Source: Geoalkalibacter halelectricus (lineage in GTDB: Bacteria > Desulfobacterota > Desulfuromonadia > Desulfuromonadales > Geoalkalibacteraceae). From it: a stretch of DNA of 64,000 bases. Location of the stretch: contig NZ_CP092109.1 in NCBI RefSeq assembly GCF_025263685.1, positions 1,861,001 through 1,925,000 of the forward strand, in the 5' to 3' direction. Made by a program: the position numbers and the translations under genes. Shown here in pieces: positions 17,401 to 26,389 of the stretch (its first letter is position 1; each line of letters starts with the position of its first letter). The notes under the pieces are model-generated. The model was given only the letters and a program-made list of their open reading frames with translations, had not been told where the DNA came from and searched no databases.

Positions 17401-17700
17401 CAAGCCTGGCTTAGGGATGTGCTGGAACTTTACGCGCGCGGACAGTGCCGGGCGCTGCACTTTTTCCCCGAATCCGGCGCGGCTTTTGCCGCCAAGGTGC
17501 GCGCCGAGCAGCCCGTGGAGAGCGCCCTGGAGGCGGCGCGCAAGGTCTGGCACGGCAGCGAGCAACGGCGCGGGGAGAGCGACGATCCCTGGCTGCGCTA
17601 CAGCCTGCGCGGCGCCGAGCCCTTCACCGAGGAGTTTTGCCGTCTGACCCTGCGGATCTATGCGCCCTTGCTCAGCGGGCTCGAGGAGGTGAGGGCATGA
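14455..17700 (+). CDS. recC: Exodeoxyribonuclease V subunit gamma (RecC)
   Basis: 1081 residues, the usual length. RecC is the Chi-recognising scaffold of the RecBCD helicase-nuclease, built from inactive helicase and nuclease folds. Recognisable stretches are QSRGMQRWLSLRLAERFG near the N-terminus, AYAPYIGAVFG, SIPFRVIVLSGMNDGAFPR and YLFLEALVSARDYFILTYVG. ATG 14455 follows the upstream terminator by 95 nt, so recC starts the operon. Its stop overlaps the recB start (ATGA), implying translational coupling and equal subunit synthesis. Confidence 0.96.
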   Translation: MSGFHLFLSNRLELLFEELAEVLSTAPAAVLTPEVILVQSRGMQRWLSLRLAERFGAWANDQGSFPFPNAFMRQCFRAVLPGLPDKSRFEPAPLTWSILACLPTLLARPEFAPVRAYLGAAPDPLKSYQFARRLADLFDQYTVYRPDLLRTWDRGLETADQAWQAHLWRELNAAADGPHKAAMLHDFLAAARSSPEAAAHLPHRVAVFGIPAMPPMHLAVLEALALHLDVNLFLLNPSREYWGDIISAREAAKRKKQLSFDDLLDTDLYLGSGHPLLASLGGLGRDFFRLLLDRVEFEEHLCFSDPQDDTLLHCLQSDILLLRHRPDGNAPVLNLDPGDNSVQVHSCHGPLREMEVLQDQLLALFERHPDLMPNDVLVMLPDVEAYAPYIGAVFGAENQGVPRIAFRIADRGLRAQSPVVETFLKLPALVGSRFGVSQVLDILENPAVYRRFGLSLADLDQIRDWIRQTRIRWGIDGADRQRQDLPAYAESTWRAGLERLLLGYALPEDAGLFAEIFPHAVATGDQARVLGCFMDFTTALFDLAAGLAAPRSPQDWARCFEDVLEGFFTGDQGDPAFEDLRQALRQFRETARLAEFDAPLPLEVARAHLSALLEERGTAQGFLAGGVTFCALLPMRSIPFRVIVLSGMNDGAFPRAERPPGFDLMAHNPQPGDRSLRREDRYLFLEALVSARDYFILTYVGQNARDNSTAPPSVLVSELLDCIAAGFLVPEGQVFDHLVRRHHLQAFHPAYFGEDQRLFSYSRANRDALAARLGATHCAAVFSPVALPAPEDEITEVEVQALIRFVRHPQRYFLEERLGMCLPEQEEALEERETLVLEGLERYQLMMALIDEHLSGRADPGAYHRYRARALLPPGTPGEAAFAEADRAARAFVERLRPWRAAAASFLEVDVDLGAARLCGRLVLGGVNGPLRYRYARLKARDRLAAWIAHLAVCAQRGETCHTLLIGSEEICRFAGIAADQAQAWLRDVLELYARGQCRALHFFPESGAAFAAKVRAEQPVESALEAARKVWHGSEQRRGESDDPWLRYSLRGAEPFTEEFCRLTLRIYAPLLSGLEEVRA

Positions 17701-20700
17701 ACATCCCGGCGCGGGAATTCGATCTCATCCAAGCCCCCCTTGCGGGACGCAACCTCATCGAAGCCAGCGCGGGAACGGGCAAGACCTACGCCATTGCCGG
17801 AATCTACCTGCGGCTGGTGGTCGAGGCTGGCCTGGGCGTCGAGCAGATCCTGGTCGTCACCTTCACCGAGGCGGCCACCGAGGAGTTGCGCGACCGCTTG
17901 CGCGAGCGTCTGCGCGGTGCCCTGGCGGTGTTTTGCGGCGCGCCGAGTGAAGACCCGCTGCTGTGCGCCCTGCATGCCGCCAGCTCCGATCGCCGCCGTG
18001 ATGCCCAGCGGCTGCGCGACGCTCTGACCTGTTTTGACGAGGCGGCCATTTTCACCATTCACGGTTTCTGCCATCGTACCCTGCAGGAGAAGGTGTTTGA
18101 AAGCGGCGGCCTGTTCGAAACCGAACTGGTGACCGAGCAGGACGATCTGCTGCGCGACACCGTCGAGGACTTCTGGCGGCGTCATTTCATCCAGGCCGAG
18201 CCCCGCTGGCTGGGCTGGTCGCAGAGTCGGGGCGCGCATCCCGCCGGATTGTGGGCCTTCGTCAAGGATCAGGGCAAGGCGGCCGACCTGCGGGTGATCC
18301 CAGCCGCCTCGCCGGTGGAGGACGCGGAACTGGTGGAGGAACTCGATTCGGCCTTCGCCGCTGCGGGCGAAGCCTGGTCGCGCTGGCGCGAGGACGTTCT
18401 GGAGCTGTTGCTGACCAGTCCGGCCCTGAACCGCAACACCTATCGCACCGCAAGCATTCCCGCCTGGGGAGAGCAGCTTTCCAACTGGTTCGCCGCGGGC
18501 GAGGCCCTGGCGCCGCTCGATATCCTGGAGCGCTTCACCACCGCCAAGCTCGCCGCGTCGCTGAAGAAAAACCAGACGGCGCCCCAGCATCCCTTCTTTG
18601 ATCTGTGCGACGCGTTGTCCAGCGCCCGCGCGGCTCTGGAAGAAGTCTGGGGTAGGCGGCTGATGGCGCTCAAGGGCGAGCTGCTGGACTGGCTGCGCCA
18701 GGAATTGCCGCGGCGCAAGCGGCGCCTGAATCTGCGCGCCTTCGATGATCTGCTGCTTGACCTGCGCGCGGCCTTGCAGCGCGAGGGCGGGGCGGAACTG
18801 GCCCGGGAGCTGCGGCGGCGCTATCCGGCGGCGCTCATCGATGAATTCCAGGACACCGACCCGGTACAATACGCCATTTTCCGCGCCATTTATCCCAGCG
18901 GCGATAATCTGGTGTGCCTCATCGGCGATCCCAAGCAGGCGATCTACAGTTTTCGCGGCGCCGACATCTTCGCCTACCTGGCGGCCGCCGGCGAGGTGGA
19001 GAATCGCTACACCCTCAAGACCAACTGGCGCTCCGACGCGCCCCTGGTGCGGGCGGTGAACCGTGTTTTCAGCCGCTGTCCGCGCCCCTTCGTGTTTGAT
19101 GAAATCGCTTATTCCGAAGTCGATCACGCGCCCGGGCGCGACGCATCGACCCTGCTGCTGGACGGGCGGCCCGCCGGCGCGGCCCTGCGTCTGTGGTTCA
19201 TGGAGCGCGGCGGCGAAAAAAAACTGACCGTCCAACGCGCCGTGCCCCAACTGGCCGAAGCGGTGGCCGGCGAGATCGCGCGGCTGCTTGATCTCGCCGC
19301 CCAGGGGCGCCTGACCCTGGAGGGCCGGCCGGTGAGGCCGGGGGATATGGCAGTGCTGGTGCGCGCCAATTACCAGGCGCGCCTGGTTCAGCAGGCCCTG
19401 CGCGCGCGGCGGATTCCAAGTGTCCTGTACAGCAGTGAAAGCCTCTTTGCGGCACCCGAGATGGCCGAGCTGCACCTGGTTTTAACGGCGGTCGCCGATC
19501 CCGCCGGGGATGCCGCCCTGCGCGCCGCCCTCGGCACTCAACTGCTCGGGTACGACGCCGCCGGCCTGGAGGCTGCGACTCTCGACGAAGCGCGCTGGGA
19601 TGCACTGTGCGAACGGTTCATCGAGTACCATGAACTCTGGGCGTCGCGCGGCTTCATCGCCATGACCGGCGCTCTGCTCGGACGCGAACAGATTCGCGCC
19701 CGGCTGCTGGCCCACGACGACGGCGAACGGCGGCTGACCAATCTGCTGCACGGCATCGAGGTGCTTCACCAGGCGGCGGTGGAGAACCGTCTGGGCATGG
19801 ACGGCCTGCTGACCTGGCTGGGTACGCGCCTGGTCGAAAAGCCCGTGCGCGACGTCTATCAATTGCGCCTGGAAACGGATGAAGACGCCGTCAAGCTGGT
19901 CACCATCCACCGCAGCAAGGGGCTGGAATATCCCATCGTGTTCTGTCCCTTCAACTGGAAGGGGGCATCCCTGGGCAAAGGGCAGGAGGTGCGCTTTCAT
20001 GATCCCGCCGCGCGGCGCGCCCTGACCCTCGATCTCGGCTCACCAACCTGGGACGAGCATAAGCGACTGGCCGAGCAGGAGCTGCTGGCGGAGAATTTGC
20101 GGCTGCTTTATGTCGCCCTGACGCGCGCCCGCAACCACTGCACCCTGGTGTGGGGCGCCTTCAACCAGGGCGAATCCTCGGCGCTTGCCTACCTGTTTCA
20201 CCAGCCCCCCGACACCGAGGGCGCAAGCCTGTTTCCGGATCAACTCGGCGTTCACGTCCAGACTCTCGATGATGACGCCCTGCGGGCGGATCTCAGGGCG
20301 CTGGAAGGCGAAGCCGGCGCAGACTTAGAAGTGGCGACCCTGCCCGCGCCGGGCGCGCACCTCTGGCAACCTGCGGATCAGGATCGGGGTGAACCGCGTT
20401 GTCGAACCTTCCAGGGACGCATCGCCGCCGACTGGCGCATTGCCAGCTTTTCCTCCCTGACCGCCAAGCGCGGTGAGTCCATCGATATGCCCGACCGCGA
20501 CGTCGCTGTGGTTACCGCGGACGAGGCGCTTCTCCCTGTGCGCCCGCCATTCACGGATATTCTCGATTTTCCGCGCGGCGCGCGCGCCGGTTCCTGCCTG
20601 CACGAAATCTTTGAAGAGATCGACTTCGGTGCCACCGCAGCGCCGTGGGCGCGTGACCTGGTGGGGCGCAAGCTGCATCTGTACGGCTTCGACGCCCAAT

Positions 20701-21299
20701 GGACGGCGGCGGTGCATGCCATGGTGGCGCGCGTTCTTGAGACCCCCCTGCCGGGCGCCTTCGGCCCCTTGCGCCTCGCCGAGATCCCCAGGGTGGAGCG
20801 TCTGGCGGAGCTGGAATTTCATTTCCCCGTCACGCGCCTCACCGCACCGGGCCTGAGCGAAATCCTTGCCCGCCATCTCGCCCCGGCAGCCGCCGCCGCT
20901 CCGGATCTGTCCCCGGCCCCCCTGGATTTCACCACCCTGCATGGATACGTCAAGGGCTATATCGACCTGGTGTTCTGTCACGACGGGCGCTACTACATCC
21001 TCGACTGGAAGTCCAATTACCTCGGTCCCCAGCGCGGCGATTACCGCCGGCCGTCCCTGACGCGGGCCATGGTTCGCGATGCCTACGTGCTGCAATATCA
21101 CCTCTACAGCCTGGCCTTGCACCGCTGGTTGCGCGCCCGCCTGCCCGGGTACGATTACGAGACGCATTTCGGTGGGGTTTTCTATCTGTTCGTGCGCGGG
21201 ATCGGCGCGCCGGGCGGCGAGGGATGCGGAATCTATCATGATCGGCCCGCCAGACGGCTGATCCTCGATCTGGACGGATTTCTGGGAGGGGCGCCATGA
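17697..21299 (+). CDS. recB: Exodeoxyribonuclease V subunit beta (RecB)
   Basis: 1200 residues. 3'-5' helicase plus the single nuclease active site of RecBCD. Helicase motifs: Walker A EASAGTGKTYAIAG, TFTEAATEELRDRLRERL, ALIDEFQDTDPVQYAIF (Walker B), GDPKQAIYSFRGADIF, TNWRS, TIHRSKGLEYPIVF and LLYVALTRAR. The C-terminal nuclease has LHEIFEEIDF, IDLVFCHDGRYYILDWKSN (catalytic D and K) and QYHLYSLAL. ATG 17697 overlaps the recC stop by 4 nt; the frame is open further upstream but only as a shadow of recC. Overlaps recD by 4 nt. Confidence 0.97.
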   Translation: MNIPAREFDLIQAPLAGRNLIEASAGTGKTYAIAGIYLRLVVEAGLGVEQILVVTFTEAATEELRDRLRERLRGALAVFCGAPSEDPLLCALHAASSDRRRDAQRLRDALTCFDEAAIFTIHGFCHRTLQEKVFESGGLFETELVTEQDDLLRDTVEDFWRRHFIQAEPRWLGWSQSRGAHPAGLWAFVKDQGKAADLRVIPAASPVEDAELVEELDSAFAAAGEAWSRWREDVLELLLTSPALNRNTYRTASIPAWGEQLSNWFAAGEALAPLDILERFTTAKLAASLKKNQTAPQHPFFDLCDALSSARAALEEVWGRRLMALKGELLDWLRQELPRRKRRLNLRAFDDLLLDLRAALQREGGAELARELRRRYPAALIDEFQDTDPVQYAIFRAIYPSGDNLVCLIGDPKQAIYSFRGADIFAYLAAAGEVENRYTLKTNWRSDAPLVRAVNRVFSRCPRPFVFDEIAYSEVDHAPGRDASTLLLDGRPAGAALRLWFMERGGEKKLTVQRAVPQLAEAVAGEIARLLDLAAQGRLTLEGRPVRPGDMAVLVRANYQARLVQQALRARRIPSVLYSSESLFAAPEMAELHLVLTAVADPAGDAALRAALGTQLLGYDAAGLEAATLDEARWDALCERFIEYHELWASRGFIAMTGALLGREQIRARLLAHDDGERRLTNLLHGIEVLHQAAVENRLGMDGLLTWLGTRLVEKPVRDVYQLRLETDEDAVKLVTIHRSKGLEYPIVFCPFNWKGASLGKGQEVRFHDPAARRALTLDLGSPTWDEHKRLAEQELLAENLRLLYVALTRARNHCTLVWGAFNQGESSALAYLFHQPPDTEGASLFPDQLGVHVQTLDDDALRADLRALEGEAGADLEVATLPAPGAHLWQPADQDRGEPRCRTFQGRIAADWRIASFSSLTAKRGESIDMPDRDVAVVTADEALLPVRPPFTDILDFPRGARAGSCLHEIFEEIDFGATAAPWARDLVGRKLHLYGFDAQWTAAVHAMVARVLETPLPGAFGPLRLAEIPRVERLAELEFHFPVTRLTAPGLSEILARHLAPAAAAAPDLSPAPLDFTTLHGYVKGYIDLVFCHDGRYYILDWKSNYLGPQRGDYRRPSLTRAMVRDAYVLQYHLYSLALHRWLRARLPGYDYETHFGGVFYLFVRGIGAPGGEGCGIYHDRPARRLILDLDGFLGGAP

Positions 21300-23149
21300 G
21301 CGACGCCGCCGCCGTGCTGGAGCGTTTGCCCCTGTCCTCCATGAGCCGCCATTTCGCCCGCTTCGTGGCCGGACTGGCGCAGCCATCCCCCGGTGTCCTG
21401 GAACTGGCCGCGGCCCTGGTCAGCCAGGCGGCCGAGCAGGGCCATGTGTGCCTGGATCTGGGCGCGCCGGGAAATATTTCGGCCGAGGACGGCCAGGACT
21501 TGTCCGCTTCCCTGCCCGCGCCCGCGGAATGGAGTGCTGCCCTGCGTGCCTGTCCCCAGGTGGCGCGCCCAGGCGAAATCGCCCCCCTGGTGCTCGACGA
21601 CCGGGGTCGGCTCTATCTCTACCGCTATTGGCGCCACGAGCAAAGCCTGGCCGCGGAAATGCGGCGGCGCGCCGCTGGGCGGATCGGCGTCACCGACGAG
21701 GCGCGGCTGCGCGACGGGCTGGCGCGTTTGTTCGGCGGCGGCGCGGACACCCCCACCGACTGGCAGCGCGTGGCGGCCCTGGCCGCGGTACTCCACCCTC
21801 TGTGCGTGATCTCCGGTGGCCCCGGCACGGGCAAAACCTCCACGGTGGTCAAGATTCTCGCCCTGTTGCTGGAACAGGCGGGCGACAATCCCCTGCGCAT
21901 CGCCCTGGCCGCGCCCACCGGCAAGGCGGCAGCGCGTCTTGCCGAAGCCATCGGGCAGGCGCGCGACGGCCTGGCCCTTGACGAGGGTCTGCGCCGGCGC
22001 ATTCCCCATGAGGCCCAAACCCTGCACCGGCTGCTCGGCAGCGGACGGCGGCCCGGTTTTCGCCACCATCGCGACAACCCCTTGCCCGCCGAGGTGGTCA
22101 TCGTCGATGAGGCGTCCATGGTCGATCTGTCCCTCATGGCGGCCCTGGTGGATGCCCTGGATCCCGCCGCGCGCCTGATTTTGCTCGGCGACCGCGATCA
22201 ACTGGCGTCCGTCGAGGCCGGGGCGGTGCTCGGCGATCTCTGCGGACCCGCCGAGGTCGGTTTTTCCGCCGCCTTCACGCAATCCGCGTGCACCCTAAGC
22301 GGCGATATTCTGCCGCAGGCGGCGCCGGACCAGGTTGCGCCCCTTGCGGACAACGTGATTCAACTGCGGCGCAGCTATCGTTTCGCGCCGGGCAGCGGCA
22401 TCGCCCAAGTGGCACAAGCCATCAAACAGGGCGAGGGTTCCCGTACCCTGGCGCTGCTGCGCGACCCCGCTCTAACCGACATCGCCTGGCGCCCCCTACC
22501 AAGCCGGGAAGGATTCACGACGGCTCTTGAGCCGCTACTGCTTGAAGCCTTCGCGCCCTACCTGCAAGCCACCGATCCCGGCCAGGCCCTGGCAGCTTTT
22601 GAGCGCTTTCGTCTGCTCTGCGCCCTGCGGCGCGGCCCCTGGGGCGTGGAAAGCCTCAATCGTCTGGCCGAAAGGCTCTTGGCGCGGCAGGGTCTGGTGG
22701 CGCCCCAATCCCCTTATTATCATGGGCGCCCCATTCTGGTGACGGGCAACGACTATCGCCAGGGGCTTTTTAACGGCGATGTCGGGCTGATCTGGTCCGA
22801 CCCCGAGTCCGGCGGCGCCTTGCGGGCCTTTTTCTCCCAGGGCGGCGGGCTGCGCAAGATTCTTCCGAGTCGCCTCCCGGGGCATGAAACGGTCTTCGCC
22901 ATGACCGTGCATAAGAGTCAGGGCAGCGAGTTCGATCGCGTCCTGCTGCTTCTGCCCGATGCCGACACCGCCCTGCTCAGCCGCGAACTGCTCTACACCG
23001 CCGTGACGCGCGCCCGCGCCGCCGTGGACATCTGGGCGGATGAGGCGCTGCTGAGCGGCGCGGTGGGGCGGCGCATTCAGCGTTCCTCGGGGTTGCGCGA
23101 TGCCTTGTGGGATACCCCGCACTCGGCCGGCGGGGTAAAATATGATTAG
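21296..23149 (+). CDS. recD: Exodeoxyribonuclease V subunit alpha (RecD)
   Basis: 617 residues, a 5'-3' SF1B helicase that gives RecBCD its fast motor. Motifs: GGPGTGKTSTVVKIL (Walker A), LAAPTGKAAARLAE, VIVDEASMVDLSLMAAL (Walker B), LLGDRDQLASVEAGAVLGD, TVHKSQGSEFDRVLLLLP and LLYTAVTRAR. ATG 21296 overlaps the recB stop (ATGA), the third gene of a tightly coupled recCBD operon. The stop at 23149 abuts a full palindromic element, which is likely part of the operon's 3' untranslated region. Confidence 0.97.
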   Translation: MSDAAAVLERLPLSSMSRHFARFVAGLAQPSPGVLELAAALVSQAAEQGHVCLDLGAPGNISAEDGQDLSASLPAPAEWSAALRACPQVARPGEIAPLVLDDRGRLYLYRYWRHEQSLAAEMRRRAAGRIGVTDEARLRDGLARLFGGGADTPTDWQRVAALAAVLHPLCVISGGPGTGKTSTVVKILALLLEQAGDNPLRIALAAPTGKAAARLAEAIGQARDGLALDEGLRRRIPHEAQTLHRLLGSGRRPGFRHHRDNPLPAEVVIVDEASMVDLSLMAALVDALDPAARLILLGDRDQLASVEAGAVLGDLCGPAEVGFSAAFTQSACTLSGDILPQAAPDQVAPLADNVIQLRRSYRFAPGSGIAQVAQAIKQGEGSRTLALLRDPALTDIAWRPLPSREGFTTALEPLLLEAFAPYLQATDPGQALAAFERFRLLCALRRGPWGVESLNRLAERLLARQGLVAPQSPYYHGRPILVTGNDYRQGLFNGDVGLIWSDPESGGALRAFFSQGGGLRKILPSRLPGHETVFAMTVHKSQGSEFDRVLLLLPDADTALLSRELLYTAVTRARAAVDIWADEALLSGAVGRRIQRSSGLRDALWDTPHSAGGVKYD

Positions 23150-23275
23150 CTGTTCGGCATGGGAGTCGCAACCCGCATGACAAGGGGCGCTTTTCGCCGT
23201 CCCTGGCCGCTTGACTGGCGCCATCCCTGGCGCCAGACACCCTCTTCATGCGGGTTGCGACTCCCACACCGGATG
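23150..23275 (+). repeat. Palindromic intergenic element, full copy 2
   Basis: Arms 23161-23180 and 23246-23265 form a perfect 20-bp inverted repeat (GGGAGTCGCAACCCGCATGA). The inner stem CTGGCGCCA/TGGCGCCAG lies at 23215-23236. The left flank CTGTTCGGCATG begins in the base after the recD stop. Compared with copy 1, both arms differ at the same paired positions, so pairing is kept. Confidence 0.92.
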
Positions 23276-23337
23276 AGGAGACTAAAAAATTAAAATGAAC
23301 GGAAAAAAAGACGAAGAGCTGTCTCTTTGAAAATTGC

Positions 23338-23348
23338 TTTGCTATAAT
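23338..23348 (+). promoter_or_regulatory. Extended -10 promoter for the HDOD gene
   Basis: TTTGCTATAAT: a perfect TATAAT at 23343-23348 with the TGn extension. The -35 region at 17 nt is poor, as is common for extended -10 promoters. Start codon is 71 nt downstream. Confidence 0.5.
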
Positions 23349-23419
23349 TTCGCAGGTCAGTGTCCGGGATGTTGATTCCCGAGGCGCGGGCGCGAATTCA
23401 GCAAGGAATTGAGGCTTAA

Positions 23420-24271
23420 ATGAATGTTGATTTCCAGACCGTGGTTAACTCCGTGGGCGATCTGCCGCCCATGCCGGCCGTGGCCGTCAAGGTCATCGAG
23501 CAGCTGCAGGACTCCACCACCTCCGCCGCCGGTCTGGCGGATACCGTCGCTCATGATCCGGCCCTGTCCGCGCGAGTGCTCAAGATCGCCAACTCCTCGT
23601 TTTATTCCATGAAGCGCCAGGTCAAGACCCTGGAAAGCGCCATCGTGCTGCTCGGCGAGCGTACCCTGCGCAGCCTGGTGCTGGCCGCCAGCCTCAAGGG
23701 CATGAACAAATCCTTTGGACTGCTGGAGAAAATGCTCTGGGAGGATTCCATCGGCTGCGCCATCGGCGCCAAGGTTCTGGCGCGCCGCTTCGACACCGTC
23801 GATTCCGAGGAAGCCTTCCTCGGCGGGCTGTTTCGCCACATCGGCAAGGTGGTGCTCAATTACAGCCGCCCCGAAACCTTTCAGGACCTCATGCAGGCGG
23901 TCTACAACGGCGAAGGGAGCATCCAGGAACTCGAAAGACGCTACTTTCCCTACAGTCACGCCCTGGTGGGCGCCGCCGTGCTGAAAAAATGGAATTTTTC
24001 CGACAGTCTCATCGAGTGTACCCTGCACCACGCCGACCTCAATATCGACGAGCGCGAAGAGCCCTCCCTGTATCGACTCACCGCCACCGTGCACCTCGCC
24101 GGCGCCATCTGCACCAAACTCGGCATCGGTCAGCGCTCGCCCGACGAGAACCTTGAGCTCGCGACTCAGCCGAGCGCTCAGGCTCTGGGGCTTGATATCG
24201 GCGAACTGGCCGACACATTGGACGCCATCCGCATCGTGTTCAACGAGAACCGTTCATATTTTCTGGGATAA
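23420..24271 (+). CDS. HDOD-domain signalling protein
   Basis: 283 residues, almost entirely one HDOD domain (residues about 15-215): DLPPMPAVAVKVIEQL, the DPALSARVLKIANSSFYS signature, and AIVLLGERTLRSLVLAAS. HDOD proteins are output or scaffold partners in chemotaxis, motility and cyclic-di-GMP signalling. At the place where relatives have a degenerate HD pair, this protein has GGLFRHIGKVVL, so a metal-dependent phosphohydrolase activity is not expected. No other domain is fused. It converges with the HD-GYP gene (12 nt between stops), suggesting a local signalling pair. Confidence 0.88.
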   Translation: MNVDFQTVVNSVGDLPPMPAVAVKVIEQLQDSTTSAAGLADTVAHDPALSARVLKIANSSFYSMKRQVKTLESAIVLLGERTLRSLVLAASLKGMNKSFGLLEKMLWEDSIGCAIGAKVLARRFDTVDSEEAFLGGLFRHIGKVVLNYSRPETFQDLMQAVYNGEGSIQELERRYFPYSHALVGAAVLKKWNFSDSLIECTLHHADLNIDEREEPSLYRLTATVHLAGAICTKLGIGQRSPDENLELATQPSAQALGLDIGELADTLDAIRIVFNENRSYFLG

Positions 24272-24283
24272 GGAAAAAACCGC

Positions 24284-25258
24284 TCAGACGCGAAACAGCT
24301 TGATGAAATGCCCGAAAAGATCCTGGTCCACATCGGCCAGGATTTTTTCTTTCATCATCTTGAGCGTCTCGTAGGTGCTGTGGCGGGTGTGGTAGGGGCG
24401 GTCGGAAGTGAGCGCCTCGTAGACATCGGCGATGCGGCAGATGCGCGCGTAGGGATGAATATCCTTGGCGCGAATCTGGTTGGGGTAGCCGCTGCCGTCA
24501 TCCTTTTCGTGATGCTGGAGGATGATGATGCGGGCCTCGTCGGTCATCTGCCCGGTTTCGGCGAGAATCTCGAAACCGTCGCGCGGGTGCTTCTTCACCG
24601 TCTGCCATTCATCGGCATCCAGGGGGCCCGGCTTGTTGAGAACCTCCAGGGGAATTTTGCACTTGCCCAGATCGTGCAGGAAAAAACCGGCGGCCATGTT
24701 TTGCAGGTCATGCTCCGAGGAACTGCCGAAGAAAATCCGCGCCAGGGCGATGCTGAAAATCCCCACGTTGGTGCAATGGGTGTAGGTGTTGACGTCGTGG
24801 GCGGTCATCTGCACCATGCAGCGCGTGGCGCGGTCATCGCGCACCACCAGATCCACCGAGGGGCGAATCACCTCCAGGGCCTGCTCGATAAAGCTGGCCC
24901 GCGGGTCACTGTAGACCTTGGTCATGATGTCGCGGCAGGCGGCATGAACGAACTGCGCCTTGGTCTCCGACGGACAATTGGGGTTGCGCACCACCTGGCA
25001 CAGCGCATCCTTGAGGTAGCGGTAGAAAACCGGGGCGTCCTCCTCCTGAATGTAGAGCTCCTGAACGCCCGTCTCCATCAGGTTCTGCCGGTGGTTTTGG
25101 GAAAAGCCCAGGCCCTTGCGCGCAAAAAGGGTGTAGCGTCGCGGTCCGACCTGTAAAAAAAGGTCGCAAGGCGCACTGATCTCGGGATGCAGACAACCCA
25201 GGTCGATGGGCCGATAGTCCTTCTCAGCCTCGGTGTCTACCTGCAGATGAGTCAGCAT
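24284..25258 (-). CDS. HD-GYP cyclic-di-GMP phosphodiesterase-like protein
   Basis: 324 residues from ATG 25258. The C-terminal two thirds are an HD-GYP domain with all key motifs: THCTNVGIFSIALA, the HD pair in GFFLHDLGKCKIP, VKKHPRDGFEIL, and the GYP loop HHEKDDGSGYPNQI, so an active c-di-GMP phosphodiesterase is expected. The N-terminal part (about 100 residues) is a DUF3391-like domain of unknown role. Start is uncertain: ATG 25258 gives a typical N-terminus but has no SD; ATG 25312 has GAAGG upstream. Another frame starting at 25565 ends 1 nt before 25258, which could allow coupling. Confidence 0.88.
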   Translation of the reverse strand: MLTHLQVDTEAEKDYRPIDLGCLHPEISAPCDLFLQVGPRRYTLFARKGLGFSQNHRQNLMETGVQELYIQEEDAPVFYRYLKDALCQVVRNPNCPSETKAQFVHAACRDIMTKVYSDPRASFIEQALEVIRPSVDLVVRDDRATRCMVQMTAHDVNTYTHCTNVGIFSIALARIFFGSSSEHDLQNMAAGFFLHDLGKCKIPLEVLNKPGPLDADEWQTVKKHPRDGFEILAETGQMTDEARIIILQHHEKDDGSGYPNQIRAKDIHPYARICRIADVYEALTSDRPYHTRHSTYETLKMMKEKILADVDQDLFGHFIKLFRV

Positions 25259-25342
25259 CTTATAAGGAATGCTCTTGCGCGCCGCCAAAGGCGACGCTCT
25301 CGGAGGCATCATGCATGCGAGCCTTCGCAAAAAGAGAGCAAC

Positions 25343-25463
25343 AATTCAGCCTGGAGTCGCAGCCCCCATGGCAAGGGGCGCTTTTCGCCGTCCATGGCCA
25401 CTTGACCGGCGCCACCCCTGGCGCCAGACACCCTCGCCATGGGGGCTGCGACCCCACACCGGG
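25343..25463 (+). repeat. Palindromic intergenic element, full copy 3
   Basis: Arms 25353-25371 and 25437-25455 pair over 18 of 19 bases (GGAGTCGCAGCCCCCATGG). The inner stem lies at 25406-25427 (CCGGCGCCA/TGGCGCCAG, one mismatch). Located in the 5' region of the HD-GYP gene, unlike copies 1 and 2, which follow stop codons. Confidence 0.9.
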
Positions 25464-25587
25464 AGGGTAGATACAAAAGAGGAAAGATTTTAGCTTTTTA
25501 ATGCGATTATCATGCCACGAGGAAGGCAGCGATTGGAAGCCTTCCAGCCGCGAAAAACACGGCATTTACAGCTCCTTAGCCGAATAA

Positions 25588-25601
25588 AGAATACGTCAAA
25601 T
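25588..25601. repeat. 14-bp direct repeat, left border of CRISPR island
   Basis: AGAATACGTCAAAT, identical and in the same orientation to 38087-38100 just upstream of cas3. The two copies bracket the whole CRISPR-Cas island. Confidence 0.6.
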
Positions 25602-25966
25602 AACGGACAGGGAAGGGCAGGCAGGGCCTTTGACGGGAATTGTCGCCGCACTGCCGAATACAGGCAGGGCAGGGCGTAAAGCCATCCTCTCTCCGAGCAC
25701 TCTTTACCCTTGCCTGGCCCGGCCGCTTGGGTTAAGGTCGAGATTGTTGGATTTTTTTGCTGTTGTGCAGTGTGGAACCAGGGGGAAGGCGTGATGTTTG
25801 AGGATCATAGCCGGAGAAAAAATGAAAAAGCCGCCGCGGGCTGAGAAGTCCCTGGGCGGCTTTTGTTGTTTTGGGTAGGGGGAAGTGGGGGCCGGTCCTC
25901 AAAAAACGGATTGTCGGTTTTTGAGGGGGGGTAGGTGACGATTATCTTTAAGGATGAGGAGACATA
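25602..25966. other. Gene-free stretch at the island edge, with a hairpin terminator
   Basis: Contains a terminator-like hairpin at 25825-25870: AAAAAGCCGCC pairs with GGCGGCTTTT (25855-25864), followed by GTTGTTTTG; flanking A and T tracts make it bidirectional. No protein gene is supported upstream of 25967. GGGAAGGGCAGGCAGGGC-like runs near 25610 and 25665 are short imperfect duplications. Confidence 0.6.
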
Positions 25967-26386
25967 ATGGAATTAAGGAGTATCGAGTGGGGCGACGATA
26001 GTGCCGAAAGAGACGTTGATCTTCTTTCCTATTTTATCGATACTGAAAGCTATGATCGCTTGGCTCGCAAGTCGAAGACGATCGTAATTGGACGTAAAGG
26101 ATCTGGGAAGAGCGCGTTAAGGAAAAAGTTGGAAAATGACTTCTCTAAAGATTCGGATACGCACGTTATTAACATATCTCCAAAGTATTCCTCAATCCGA
26201 AATATTTTGAATGAAAAGTCTCTTTCTGAAGGGTTTGGTGAAGAAATATTCTTTCAACATAGTTGGCTAAGGCAAATGATGCTTGATAGCCTTTGCTTGG
26301 TTGGCCATCGTACCAAGGGTAAGTATGCATCGGAAAGTCTAGAGTTTGCCAGGCAAATATCGCGAGATCTTAATAGAACTTCCTGA
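25967..26386 (+). pseudogene. Truncated P-loop ATPase (remnant, probably horizontally acquired)
   Basis: 139 codons that encode only the N-terminal part of a P-loop ATPase. YFIDTESYDRLARKSKTIVI is followed by the Walker A motif GRKGSGKSALRKKL (residues about 42-55). No Walker B or later domain follows; relatives with this N-terminus run to several hundred residues. The sequence is clearly more AT-rich than its neighbours, a sign of transfer. The open frame stops 4 nt from the convergent fragment at 26390, suggesting that an insertion or deletion removed the remainder. ATPases of this kind are common in defence islands. Start ATG 25967 follows a GATGAGGAGACATA-type SD. Confidence 0.6.
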
Positions 26387-26389
26387 AGT

